From JBBTSQ01 sp039795895 (GTDB lineage Bacteria > Patescibacteriota > Minisyncoccia > Phycocordibacterales > JBAYGS01): a stretch of 64,000 nt of DNA. Under the pieces are notes generated by a model. It had not been told where the DNA came from. It saw only the letters and a list, made by a program, of their open reading frames with translations, and did not search any database. This document shows, in pieces, positions 1 to 7,902 of this stretch (within the stretch, counting starts at the first letter, position 1; each line of letters begins with the position of its first letter). Both the position numbers and the translations under genes were made by a program. The DNA lies in the NCBI GenBank assembly GCA_039795895.1, contig JBDKKW010000002.1:36109-100108 (forward strand), in the 5' to 3' direction.

Positions 1-2
1 AA

Positions 3-1430
3 AAGATCGGCACCACCCAAAGTGGCCTGGCCCGTATCGAGTCTGGTGAACAAAACATCACAACAGAGACTCTTGCTAAAATTTCTGGTGCGCTTGAGAA
101 AAATATTATCGAAGTATCAAAGGGCGGACTCAATATCGAAATTGAAGGTGGACATACTCTCTCAGGGACCATCGAGACCAAAACTTCCAAGAACGCCGCT
201 GTGGGACTGCTCTGTGCTTCCCTGCTCAACCGCAACACCACCCTCCTCAAACAAGTCCCAAGAATCGAAGAGGTAAATCGTATCATCGAAGTGCTCGAGA
301 GTATTGGGGTCACTGTGACCTGGATTGGCAACGATCTTGAAATCAAACCACCAAAGACCTTCTCACTCGACAAGCTCAATATCGAATCTGCTATCAAAAC
401 TCGCAGTGTGATTATGCTCATCGGTCCACTGATCCACCACTTAAAAAACTTTGCGATCCCCTACGCGGGAGGTTGTCGCTTGGGCTCTCGCACTATCAAC
501 CCGCACTTTTTTGCTCTCGAGAAACTTGGCCTGAAAATTAAAACGGCATCAAAACAGTACGAGATATCGACCAAGAAATTAAAGGCGAACTATATTGTCC
601 TCTACGAATCCGGCGACACCGTGACTGAAAATGTATTAATGGCTTCAGCACTGATCCCTGGAAAAACAACTATCCGCTTTGCTTCGGCAAATTATCAGGT
701 GCAAGATGTGTGCTTCTTCCTCGAAAGTCTCGGGGTGAAGATTGAGGGTATCGGTACCACCACCCTCGTCGTGCACGGTGTAGAAAATATTGATCGACCT
801 ATCACACATTTCTTGAGCGAAGATCCGATCGACTCAATGTTTTTCATTGCTACCGCCATCCTCACCAAGTCGAGCCTCACCATCACTCGCTGTCCCATCG
901 ACTTTTTAGAAATTGAACTCTTGAAGCTCGAAAAAATGGGATTCAAATACAAAATCCTTAAGCGATACAAGTCGCGAAATGGTCAGACCAATCTCGTCGA
1001 TATAAAAACATTCCCATCGACACTCAAGGCTCTTCAAGACAAGATTGAATCTCGGCCGTATCCCGGGCTCAACATCGACAACCTCCCCTTCTTTGCCGTG
1101 ATTGCCACGCAAGCGAAAGGTCAAACCTTGATCCACGATTGGGTCTATGAAGAACGCGCCATCTACTACAAGGAGCTCGATAAGTTGCGCGCAGATACTA
1201 TTCTTGCCGACCCACATCGACTCTATGTGAACGGTCCAACCGAGCTCAAAGGTGCTGAAGTGGTCTCGCCTCCAGCGCTCCGTCCCGCAGCCATCATCCT
1301 CATCGGCATGCTCGGCGCCACAGGCAAATCTATCCTCCGCAATATCTATAGTATCAATCGTGGCTACGAAGATATTATCAAGCGACTACAGAGTTTGGGG
1401 GCGAAGATTAAGGTACTCCGAGATTTTTAA
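3..1430 (+). CDS. murA: XRE-type HTH fused to UDP-GlcNAc enolpyruvyl transferase (MurA), 5' partial
   Basis: Open from the window edge (frame starts at base 3); the true start lies outside. About the first 40 visible residues look like the end of an XRE/Cro helix-turn-helix (SGLARIESGEQNIT, then LAKISGALE). A full EPT domain follows: SKNAA near its start (family Lys-Asn), GGCRLGSRTIN with the catalytic Cys of the PEP loop, YPGLNIDNLPFF with the catalytic-region Asp, and INRGYEDI near the end. MurA transfers enolpyruvate from PEP to UDP-GlcNAc, the first committed peptidoglycan step in the cytoplasm. The HTH suggests DNA binding or autoregulation, but this is inference. A hairpin lies 46 nt after the stop. 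MurA identity is firm; the role of the fusion is unknown. Confidence 0.9.
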   Translation, partial: KIGTTQSGLARIESGEQNITTETLAKISGALEKNIIEVSKGGLNIEIEGGHTLSGTIETKTSKNAAVGLLCASLLNRNTTLLKQVPRIEEVNRIIEVLESIGVTVTWIGNDLEIKPPKTFSLDKLNIESAIKTRSVIMLIGPLIHHLKNFAIPYAGGCRLGSRTINPHFFALEKLGLKIKTASKQYEISTKKLKANYIVLYESGDTVTENVLMASALIPGKTTIRFASANYQVQDVCFFLESLGVKIEGIGTTTLVVHGVENIDRPITHFLSEDPIDSMFFIATAILTKSSLTITRCPIDFLEIELLKLEKMGFKYKILKRYKSRNGQTNLVDIKTFPSTLKALQDKIESRPYPGLNIDNLPFFAVIATQAKGQTLIHDWVYEERAIYYKELDKLRADTILADPHRLYVNGPTELKGAEVVSPPALRPAAIILIGMLGATGKSILRNIYSINRGYEDIIKRLQSLGAKIKVLRDF

Positions 1431-1476
1431 GGCAAAGAGTCAGACAAAAGACAACAGAACACAGATTACAGATCGG

Positions 1477-1510
1477 AAAATCGGGCGTCCACAACGGATG
1501 CCCGATTTTC
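1477..1510 (+). terminator. hairpin after murA
   Basis: A 14-bp stem (one G-T pair) with the loop ACAAC. AAAATCGGGC pairs with GCCCGATTTT. The T tract is short, so it may be a weak rho-independent terminator. Confidence 0.6.
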
Positions 1511-1578
1511 CTTGCGTTTCACTCAACATAGAGTTATTGTGCAAAGAGAATTGTTACTTTCAAAAAGAAAGGCTCGCT

Positions 1579-2049
1579 ATGTCCCGTCAACATTTTCGGT
1601 CATGGGAAGAAATATGGAAAATTATCGACCCAAACAGCCTCATCGGCACTACTGTCGAGGTGTGGTACACACCTCCCGAAGCAATGTCGTTTACCGCAGA
1701 CGAAAAAGCAGAAGCTGAACTTACTGGATACTTTCGTTTCTGCATAATTGGAGTGCGTGTCGGCTCAGAGCACAATCCATTTGTAACGGGACAATGGTAC
1801 GAGTATGACAAGACAAGTAATGCATGGAAAGCCTCGGGAGCCGAGATAGATTGTATGCATGTCAAAGAAAGAGGGGGTCTTTCAAGAATCACTGTATCAG
1901 ATGGAAAAATTACAAGTGTACACCCCAAACTAAACATCCATGTGATATTTCACCCCAGAGAAAAACCAGTGCCCTTAAATCATGGTCGGGCAATAACGGT
2001 GGCCGAAATATTCGAACTTTTTCAAAAGAGGGCTGCCGCAAGAAATTAG
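1579..2049 (+). CDS. hypothetical protein, 156 aa
   Basis: The frame is open far upstream, but the ATG at 1579 is chosen because AGAAAGG lies 6 nt before it, as in many genes here. The product is soluble with no signal peptide or membrane segment. It starts MSRQHFRSWEEIWKI and contains the aromatic stretches VEVWYTPPE and GQWYEYDKTSNAW, which suggest a small beta-rich fold. I do not recognise the family. It stands alone between two hairpins, so it is probably monocistronic. Confidence 0.6.
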   Translation: MSRQHFRSWEEIWKIIDPNSLIGTTVEVWYTPPEAMSFTADEKAEAELTGYFRFCIIGVRVGSEHNPFVTGQWYEYDKTSNAWKASGAEIDCMHVKERGGLSRITVSDGKITSVHPKLNIHVIFHPREKPVPLNHGRAITVAEIFELFQKRAAARN

Positions 2050-2058
2050 TGACTTCAA

Positions 2059-2093
2059 GACGGGCATTCGTTGCGAATGCCCGTCTTTTTCTT
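2059..2093 (+). terminator. rho-independent terminator
   Basis: A 12-bp stem GACGGGCATTCG / CGAATGCCCGTC with loop TTG followed by a T-rich run, 10 nt after the stop of the 156-aa gene. Confidence 0.85.
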
Positions 2094-2173
2094 TTCTGGC
2101 CTAATGTCTAACTACTAATGTCTACTGTCTGTGTTCTGTTGTCTGTAATCTAATTCCATGCCACTATAGTCCT

Positions 2174-4081
2174 ATGAAAGTCATTCGCGTCATCCCCATT
2201 GCCAAAGGCATCGGTCGCGAAACCCTCTCGTATTTCACCGGTGCAGACGTGACCGTCGGCAACATCGTCAAAGTCCCACTCCGAAATCGGATTATTTCTG
2301 GACTGATAGTAGCAGTAGAAAATGCCGAGGATCTCAAGGCCAATCTCAAAACGCTCGACTACGAAATCCGTCGTGTCGAAAAAGTCCACGCCGAAGCAGG
2401 CCTCCCCGAAAGCTTCATCACCACTTGTGCCAAGATTGCAGAGATTTCCTACACCACCACCGGAAGTATTCTGTCGGCAATGACCCCGAATTTTCTCTTT
2501 GATGGTACCGTCATCAAAAAACTCTCCCGCATTCACGAGATGAAAGTGGCTCCACACGTCATCTCCGAGAAATTATCGATTCAAGCCGACGACGAAGAAC
2601 GCTTCTCACACTACAAGAGCCTCATCCGAGAAGATTTCGCCAAAAAGCGCTCAGTCTTTCTCTGCCTCCCATCAATTCAAGAAATCGAGACCGTCAAGGA
2701 AGCGCTCGAAAAGGGCATCGAGCCGTACACTTATGTATTGACCAGCCAGATCGAAGCCAAAGAACTCAAAAAGATTTGGAAAGACATTGCTCAAAATCCA
2801 CACTCACTCCTCATCATCGGCACTCCACACTTTCTCCCTGTCTTTCGAGATGATATCGGGACTATTATTATCGAGCGCGAAAATGCCAAAGGCTACTATC
2901 TCCGCGAGCGACCATACAGCGACACTCGACTCTTCACTGAGCTTTTTGCGGAAAGCTTGGGTGCGAGATTGATCGTCGGCGACGCACTACTCCGCACCGA
3001 GACTATCTGGCGTACCAAATCAGGAGATCTTCACGAATACGCACCCCTCAAATTTCGTTCACTTTCGACTGCGGTCGTCAGCAAAATCGATATGCGAGTG
3101 TACAGCGAAGCGGGAGGCAGAAAGTTTAGCCTCCTGTCAGATGAAGCCCATCATCTCATTTTAGAAAACAAACCAAAAAGTGAACACTGCTTCATCTTCT
3201 GTGCTCGACGAGGTCTCTCACCATCGACCGTTTGTAGCGACTGCGGAACGACCGTCGCCTGCTCGACCTGTGGCGCCCCGACCGTCCTCCATGGCATGAC
3301 CGGCAAAGATGTCGACACCAACAATTTCTTCATGTGTCACCGCTGTGGCGAAAAAAGGTCCGCTCGAGAAGTCTGTGTGCACTGTGGTGGCTGGAGATTG
3401 AAAGCTCTCGGGGTCGGCATCGACAGCGTTGAAGTCGAAATCAAACGACTCCATCCTGAAAGCACCGTCTTTATTCTCGACAAAGATCGCATCAAGACCC
3501 ACGAAAAAGCCAAAGAGATTGTCCGAAAGTTTGGAGAGACTCCGGGAAGTATCTTGCTCGGCACCGAAATGGCGCTCCCCTATCTCACCTTCAAAATCCA
3601 ATCGACCATCATCGCCTCACTCGACTCATTTTTTTCTATTCCCGATTTTCGAATTGGCGAGCGAATTATGCAAATCTTGATCAAGCTCCGCAGTATCACC
3701 ACCGAGCAATTCCTCCTCCAAACCAGAAACCCCGACGCCAAGCTCCTCGAGTACGGCCTCAAAGGCAACCTGCTTGATTTTTATAAAGATGAAATCACTG
3801 AGCGTGAACAATTCCTCTATCCACCGTTTAAAACTATTATCAAGCTAACTCTCGAGGGCACCAAGGACCGCGTGAGTGGACTCATCGCCGAAGCAAAACA
3901 AAAATTCGCCTCTTTTACTCCCGACGTCTTCCCGGCTTTCCTCTCCATGCGCAAAGGACAGGTGTCGATGAATATGTTGATCAAGACTGATCCCAAAAAG
4001 TCAGATCCAGCACTCAATGAGAAGATTAATTCGCTGACGCAGGAGTGGAGCGTGAGCGTGAACCCAGAAAGTTTGCTGTAG
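2174..4081 (+). CDS. priA: PriA-like primosomal protein without a Walker A motif
   Basis: 635 aa. PriA normally reloads the replicative helicase at stalled forks. The N-terminus fits the 3'-end-binding domain (LSYFTG, GNIVKVPLRNR, ISGLIVA). The zinc-binding insert is clear (CSDCGTTVACSTCG, then CHRCGEKRSAREVCVHCG, eight Cys). The order of helicase motifs is recognisable, but the ATPase is broken: no GxxGSGKT precedes LCLPSIQEIE, the DEEH position reads ERENAKGYY, and GSATPS reads GDALLRTE. It probably acts as a DNA-binding or structural factor, not a translocase. The last bases of its TAG stop are the first bases of a 125-nt foldback element. Homology is firm; loss of ATPase is inferred from the residues. 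Confidence 0.85.
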   Translation: MKVIRVIPIAKGIGRETLSYFTGADVTVGNIVKVPLRNRIISGLIVAVENAEDLKANLKTLDYEIRRVEKVHAEAGLPESFITTCAKIAEISYTTTGSILSAMTPNFLFDGTVIKKLSRIHEMKVAPHVISEKLSIQADDEERFSHYKSLIREDFAKKRSVFLCLPSIQEIETVKEALEKGIEPYTYVLTSQIEAKELKKIWKDIAQNPHSLLIIGTPHFLPVFRDDIGTIIIERENAKGYYLRERPYSDTRLFTELFAESLGARLIVGDALLRTETIWRTKSGDLHEYAPLKFRSLSTAVVSKIDMRVYSEAGGRKFSLLSDEAHHLILENKPKSEHCFIFCARRGLSPSTVCSDCGTTVACSTCGAPTVLHGMTGKDVDTNNFFMCHRCGEKRSAREVCVHCGGWRLKALGVGIDSVEVEIKRLHPESTVFILDKDRIKTHEKAKEIVRKFGETPGSILLGTEMALPYLTFKIQSTIIASLDSFFSIPDFRIGERIMQILIKLRSITTEQFLLQTRNPDAKLLEYGLKGNLLDFYKDEITEREQFLYPPFKTIIKLTLEGTKDRVSGLIAEAKQKFASFTPDVFPAFLSMRKGQVSMNMLIKTDPKKSDPALNEKINSLTQEWSVSVNPESLL

Positions 4082-4204
4082 AATCTCTAAAATCACCTCA
4101 TCTGCTTTGTCGCCGACTCCGCCCGCTCCCGCGCAGTAGCTCCATCTACAGCTTGGTCACGGTACTCATCGGCTTCGCGCATCTGAGGCAATTTTAGAGA
4201 TTCT
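4080..4204. repeat. 125-nt foldback element, copy 1
   Basis: A 14-bp perfect terminal inverted repeat (4080-4093 / 4191-4204, AGAATCTCTAAAAT) encloses inner stems 4112-4116/4169-4173 (GCCGA/TCGGC) and 4133-4139/4146-4152 around a TCCAT loop. The same element in opposite orientation occurs at 39567-39691. The two copies align without a gap over 125 nt at roughly 70 percent identity, and several changes are paired so that stems are kept. It begins inside the priA stop codon. No target duplication is visible. It may be a MITE or REP-like mobile element. Confidence 0.75.
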
Positions 4205-4262
4205 CTCTCGACCTCCACAGTGTACTTCCTACTTTATACTTTTTACTTTATACTCTCTGTAT

Positions 4263-4790
4263 ATGCCCATCATCGACCGAGAAAACCCTATATTGCGCCA
4301 GACGGCAGTCGAAATTCCGCTTGAGAAAATCGGCTCAAAAGAGGTGCTCGGTATTATCGCCGAGATGAAAGCCGAGCTCGCAAAACAAAGCGACGGTGTA
4401 GCTATCGCTGCTCCTCAAATCGGCCACTCGGTCCGAATCTTTGTCATCTCCGGACGAACCCTCGAGATGCTCGCCCACGAAGACGGTGATGCCGATTTTA
4501 AAGAAACCACCAAGACTCCCGACAAGGTATTCATCAATCCTAAAATCACCAAATCATCTCGCAAGAAGACCGCCATGGAAGAAGGATGTCTTTCGGTCCG
4601 CTATTTGTATGGTAAGGTGAAGCGTAGTGAAAAAGCCACGGTTGAAGCCTACGATGAGCATGGTAAAAAGTTTGTCTTGCCGGGCACCGGACTGCTCGCA
4701 CAAATCTTCCAGCACGAAACCGACCACCTCAATGGCGCGCTTTTCATCGACACTGCGACAGATGTCATCGACCTGCCTCCAAAAAAGTAA
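4263..4790 (+). CDS. def: peptide deformylase
   Basis: 175 aa, cytoplasmic metalloenzyme that removes the formyl group from the initiator Met of new proteins. All three family motifs are visible: GVAIAAPQIG, EEGCLSV with the metal-binding Cys, and QHETDHLNG with the HExxH-type metal and catalytic residues. The length is typical. There is an insertion around residues 70-90 (HEDGDADFKETTKTPDK). It sits 14 nt upstream of fmt, which makes the formyl-Met it acts on. A TATACT box ends 8 nt before the ATG, so the mRNA is probably almost leaderless. Confidence 0.95.
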   Translation: MPIIDRENPILRQTAVEIPLEKIGSKEVLGIIAEMKAELAKQSDGVAIAAPQIGHSVRIFVISGRTLEMLAHEDGDADFKETTKTPDKVFINPKITKSSRKKTAMEEGCLSVRYLYGKVKRSEKATVEAYDEHGKKFVLPGTGLLAQIFQHETDHLNGALFIDTATDVIDLPPKK

Positions 4791-4804
4791 TTTACACAAA
4801 TACC

Positions 4805-5695
4805 ATGGTAATGTTTACTCAAAAATATAGTGGTCCCGCCTTTCGCTTTGTGTTTTTTGGCACCTCTTTTTTTGCTACCGAAATTTTAAACGCGCTCGAA
4901 CAGTACGGACTCACTCCGAGCCTGCTTGTCGCCACTCCCGATGCCCCACAAGGCCGTCGATTGATTTTGACTTCTCCACCAACCAAGGTTTGGGCGGAAA
5001 GTCGAGGTATCCCCGTGTACCAGCCGACCACTCTCAAGGATGGTGAGGCGGTCAAACGGCTCGCGAGAGAAAATGCCGACATTTTTCTAGTAGCTTCATA
5101 CGGCAAGATTATTCCGCAAGCAGTCTTTGAGTTACCAAAAAGAAAGACCCTCAATATTCATCCATCCCTTCTGCCAAAACTCCGCGGTGCTTCGCCTATT
5201 CAGACCGCTATTGTCTCTGACACTCGCGACACTGGAGTCACCATCATCCAAATCGATGAGAAGATGGACCACGGACCAATCGTCGCTCAAGAGAAATTAA
5301 ATCTGAGTGAGTGGCCGGTAACGACCGCCGAGCTTAAGACTATTTCGGCAAAGAAATCAATCGAGATGTTGGTCAAAGCACTTCCTGACTGGCTTTCAGG
5401 AAAGCTTATCCCAACTCCTCAAAATGAATCCGAAGTCACCTTTACAAAGATGATCACCAAAGCCGAAGGCGAGATTGATCTCTCGGGCAACGCCTACCAA
5501 AATTTCCTCAAGATCAAAGCCTACACCCCGTGGCCAGGCACCTACTTTTTCGTCAAAAATGGCGACACACAAGTCCGCGTGATTATTAAAAGTGCAATTT
5601 ACAAAAACAAGACTCTCGAAATTCTCCGTGTTATTCCCGAGGGCAAAAAAGAAATGAATTATTCGGATTTTTTGAAAGGTTTGCGAAAATCCTAA
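4805..5695 (+). CDS. fmt: methionyl-tRNA formyltransferase
   Basis: 296 aa. Transfers a formyl group from 10-formyl-tetrahydrofolate to Met-tRNA(fMet). The N-terminal domain carries FVFFGTSFFATEIL and the signature LNIHPSLLPKLRGASPIQ with the catalytic Asn/His region; DTGVTIIQIDEKMDHGPI follows. The C-terminal tRNA-binding domain is present (KIKAYTPWPGTYFF). Length is slightly under the usual 310 aa. ATG codons at 4805 and 4811 are both possible. It forms a two-gene unit with def. Confidence 0.95.
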   Translation: MVMFTQKYSGPAFRFVFFGTSFFATEILNALEQYGLTPSLLVATPDAPQGRRLILTSPPTKVWAESRGIPVYQPTTLKDGEAVKRLARENADIFLVASYGKIIPQAVFELPKRKTLNIHPSLLPKLRGASPIQTAIVSDTRDTGVTIIQIDEKMDHGPIVAQEKLNLSEWPVTTAELKTISAKKSIEMLVKALPDWLSGKLIPTPQNESEVTFTKMITKAEGEIDLSGNAYQNFLKIKAYTPWPGTYFFVKNGDTQVRVIIKSAIYKNKTLEILRVIPEGKKEMNYSDFLKGLRKS

Positions 5696-5754
5696 GCTCT
5701 ATGCTACAGTGCTTTTAGCACGTTCTTCAACATCCCAAAAGAGAAAGGTTTCGT

Positions 5755-6138
5755 ATGAGTAAGCCTCGGAAAAGCAATAAACCACAGACAACCGGATTAC
5801 CTCCAGCCATTCGTCCCAGCCAGGAAGTGATGGACCAATTCTGGAACGGTGTATTCAAACGTCTAGATGAGGTAATACCTGCTCCAGCCTCTCGGGTAGT
5901 TAATCATCGATTCGCCGAAGCCCCTGTCGTCGAAAAGTTCCCGAAGTATCTCATGAAGATCAACGGGCAAAGGAAATTCCTCTCGTTTGAAAGAGCCTAC
6001 GTAATGTTTGATAGTGGATCCGACCAGGTAGAATTTGGTCGATATGTACTCGAAGCTGACTTTTCGGTCAGAAAAATGACCGACGAAGATAGGGAGGCAA
6101 TTTCAGAAGCCGCTGAAAGATACAGCGATTCAAAATAA
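5755..6138 (+). CDS. hypothetical protein, 127 aa
   Basis: The start is set by AGAAAGG 6 nt upstream of the ATG. The product is soluble and charged, with a basic N-terminus (MSKPRKSNKPQ). The middle contains INGQRKFLSFERAYVMFDSG and the end DREAISEAAERYSDSK, probably a helix. I do not recognise the family. It is a single-gene unit closed by a strong terminator 6 nt after the stop. Confidence 0.6.
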   Translation: MSKPRKSNKPQTTGLPPAIRPSQEVMDQFWNGVFKRLDEVIPAPASRVVNHRFAEAPVVEKFPKYLMKINGQRKFLSFERAYVMFDSGSDQVEFGRYVLEADFSVRKMTDEDREAISEAAERYSDSK

Positions 6139-6144
6139 CCTTCG

Positions 6145-6174
6145 CCCGTCGCGAGTATACGCGACGGGTTTTTT
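6145..6174 (+). terminator. rho-independent terminator
   Basis: An 8-bp stem CCCGTCGC / GCGACGGG with an 8-nt loop, followed by six T residues. Confidence 0.9.
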
Positions 6175-6175
6175 A

Positions 6176-6216
6176 TTGCCAAAATTACAAAGCTCGTGGT
6201 AGAGTGATTTTGGCAA
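6176..6216. promoter_or_regulatory. 10-bp inverted repeat upstream of the DUF6915 gene
   Basis: TTGCCAAAAT at 6176-6185 is the exact reverse complement of ATTTTGGCAA at 6207-6216, with a 21-nt spacer. It lies about 70 nt before the start at 6288, a fitting place for an operator. A weak terminator extension is also possible. Confidence 0.4.
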
Positions 6217-6287
6217 CGTTCATTTAACAACACCCAGTAGTAGAAATGAGAATTTCACTACGGGGTACACAAAGAGAAAGGCAACCT

Positions 6288-6758
6288 ATGGGCAAGCCCC
6301 ACATTCATGCTCAAAACTCGGTTAATCGCTGGGGAGGCAAAGTGGAAGACTATCTCCCCATCCACGAACTCTTGGATTCAAGCGCGGTCACCTTTGGTGA
6401 CGTTCGACATCGGACACTGACTCACAACCAATGGTTTATCAGAACCATCCTACCTAAAGTCTTGGGGATTACTATCACCAATTCTGACGGCAAGACTGTA
6501 TCCACAATCGAAATCGCTGAGTGGCATGTGCTGGAGGATTTTGGCAACAAATTCATCCCCGCGGTGAGCGATTATTTGGCTCAAATTCCACTCAAACCAT
6601 GGATGGACAATGCCAGAGACGGTGAGACTCCACCAAGCAGAGACTGGGCTCCGAAAAGTAATGAGGAAGCCCTCGAGTTCCTGAGAAATGGTCCGAAAGA
6701 CCCCGTGGAGGTGGAACGCAGTGCTTGTTGGGATGCTCCTCCGGGGACCATGGACTAA
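6288..6758 (+). CDS. DUF6915-like protein
   Basis: 156 aa from the ATG at 6288, chosen because AGAAAGG precedes it by 6 nt. The pattern HAQNSVNRWGGKVEDYLPIH, then DVRHRTLTHNQW, TNSDGK and WHVLEDF...WM matches what I recall of the DUF6915 family, small proteins with conserved His, Asp and Arg residues and no established function. The His-rich pattern hints at metal binding, which is inference. The Pro-rich C-terminal tail is variable. It is a single-gene unit with its own terminator. Confidence 0.7.
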   Translation: MGKPHIHAQNSVNRWGGKVEDYLPIHELLDSSAVTFGDVRHRTLTHNQWFIRTILPKVLGITITNSDGKTVSTIEIAEWHVLEDFGNKFIPAVSDYLAQIPLKPWMDNARDGETPPSRDWAPKSNEEALEFLRNGPKDPVEVERSACWDAPPGTMD

Positions 6759-6782
6759 TCCGACTCTTTTGCTTATTCACAA

Positions 6783-6811
6783 CCTCGCCTTGCTGGCGGG
6801 GTTTTTCTTTT
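6783..6811 (+). terminator. rho-independent terminator
   Basis: CCTCGCC / GGCGGGG with loop TTGCT and a T run, 24 nt after the DUF6915 stop. Confidence 0.85.
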
Positions 6812-6823
6812 GTCCGCACAAAA

Positions 6824-6859
6824 GAAAAACCCCGTACGGAAAATACCGTACGGGGTGCG
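6824..6859 (-). terminator. terminator of the membrane protein gene
   Basis: CCCCGTACGG (6830-6839) pairs with CCGTACGGGG (6846-6855). On the minus strand it is followed by TTTTTCTTTT, so it ends the gene at 6876-7730. Confidence 0.8.
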
Positions 6860-6875
6860 AGAGAACATCAATCAA

Positions 6876-7730
6876 TCAGTGGCGAGGAGGAATGGGAGGA
6901 TTTTCTCGCAAATAAAGCCAGACTGAAAATACATACCAGTCCAGCCAGGCGAAGACTGCTCCACCTACCCCACCGACACACGTACCAAAGGCAAGCGACT
7001 CTGTCCGCACGCCGACATAAAAGCCAGCGAGCATCCCGAGTGCTACCGAGACACTGTATACCAGTCGCTCGTCGGTATGTGCCGACTTCAACAGCGCCAC
7101 GAAGTGACCCCAGAACCAACTGATCACTTTCGGCACAGATTCAAGAATCCACGCGAGGAGCCCGATCACTTTGAGCGCATAAAACACAACCCAACCGTGA
7201 GACAACAAAAGATTCGTGGCGAGCTTCAAATGCTTGATACTTCGCCAAACCTTTTCCCTGTCAGAGATCGTACCAATCGTACCTGAAAGGTCATTGGAGA
7301 GCACCCAAAGATAAGAAATAATCATGGATGCCATAATAAAAACACAGTGTGTGGTGGTCATATCGGCCTTACTACCTAACTCTAATATTCGACTATAAAG
7401 GACGTAATACCACAGAGTAGCAAATACAGCAGACTGTCCAAACCACACTCCAAAAAAGAGAATAAATAGGCGAATCTGATACCTCGTAAGCTTCTGCATG
7501 TGTTTCTCGTACCGAGTCTTCTTTTTCATCAACTCGGCCCTCATGATCGCAAGACGATCTTTGACCGCAAGAGCGAAGCCTTTGAGATCAGCCGAGACCC
7601 AAGCGCAGGCCGTGCCGAAGATGAAGGCAAGAACGACGAGAACGTGGTTGGCACGAAAAGCCAGAGCCAGCAGGGTGAAGATTGCACCGATTGAGGCACA
7701 CGAGATGAGACGATGTCCAATTGAGTTCAT
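6876..7730 (-). CDS. multi-pass membrane protein of unknown function, 284 aa
   Basis: The start at 7730 (MNSIGHRLISCASIG) is chosen over the longer frame because GGAAAGGAA lies just upstream. An N-terminal hairpin of two membrane segments is followed by a basic stretch (MRAELMKKKTRYEKHMQKLTR), two central segments (LFILFFGVWFGQSAVFATLW and MASMIISYLWVL) and a C-terminal group (WVVFYALKVIGLLAWIL, VALGMLAGFYVGV, GGAVFAWLDWYVFSVWL). No enzymatic motif is visible and I do not recognise a family. It appears monocistronic. Confidence 0.65.
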   Translation of the reverse strand: MNSIGHRLISCASIGAIFTLLALAFRANHVLVVLAFIFGTACAWVSADLKGFALAVKDRLAIMRAELMKKKTRYEKHMQKLTRYQIRLFILFFGVWFGQSAVFATLWYYVLYSRILELGSKADMTTTHCVFIMASMIISYLWVLSNDLSGTIGTISDREKVWRSIKHLKLATNLLLSHGWVVFYALKVIGLLAWILESVPKVISWFWGHFVALLKSAHTDERLVYSVSVALGMLAGFYVGVRTESLAFGTCVGGVGGAVFAWLDWYVFSVWLYLRENPPIPPRH

Positions 7731-7835
7731 TTGAGTTCCTTTCCAACTGATTTTGTTTTTGAGTAAAACACGGGGTTTTATCTCGACTGTTCCGCAGTAG
7801 AGATTACACATAAACTACTATATTGTCAATACGAA

Positions 7836-7874
7836 AAGCCCCGGAAAATCGTTGCGATTTTCCGGGGCTTTTTC
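7836..7874 (-). terminator. strong bidirectional hairpin terminator
   Basis: Sixteen-bp perfect arms 7836-7851 / 7855-7870 (core CCCCGGAAAATCG) with loop TTG and T tracts on both sides. It ends the cyclophilin gene on the minus strand. Confidence 0.85.
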
Positions 7875-7902
7875 CTGTCTTTTGTCTGTGTTCTGTTGTC
7901 TA

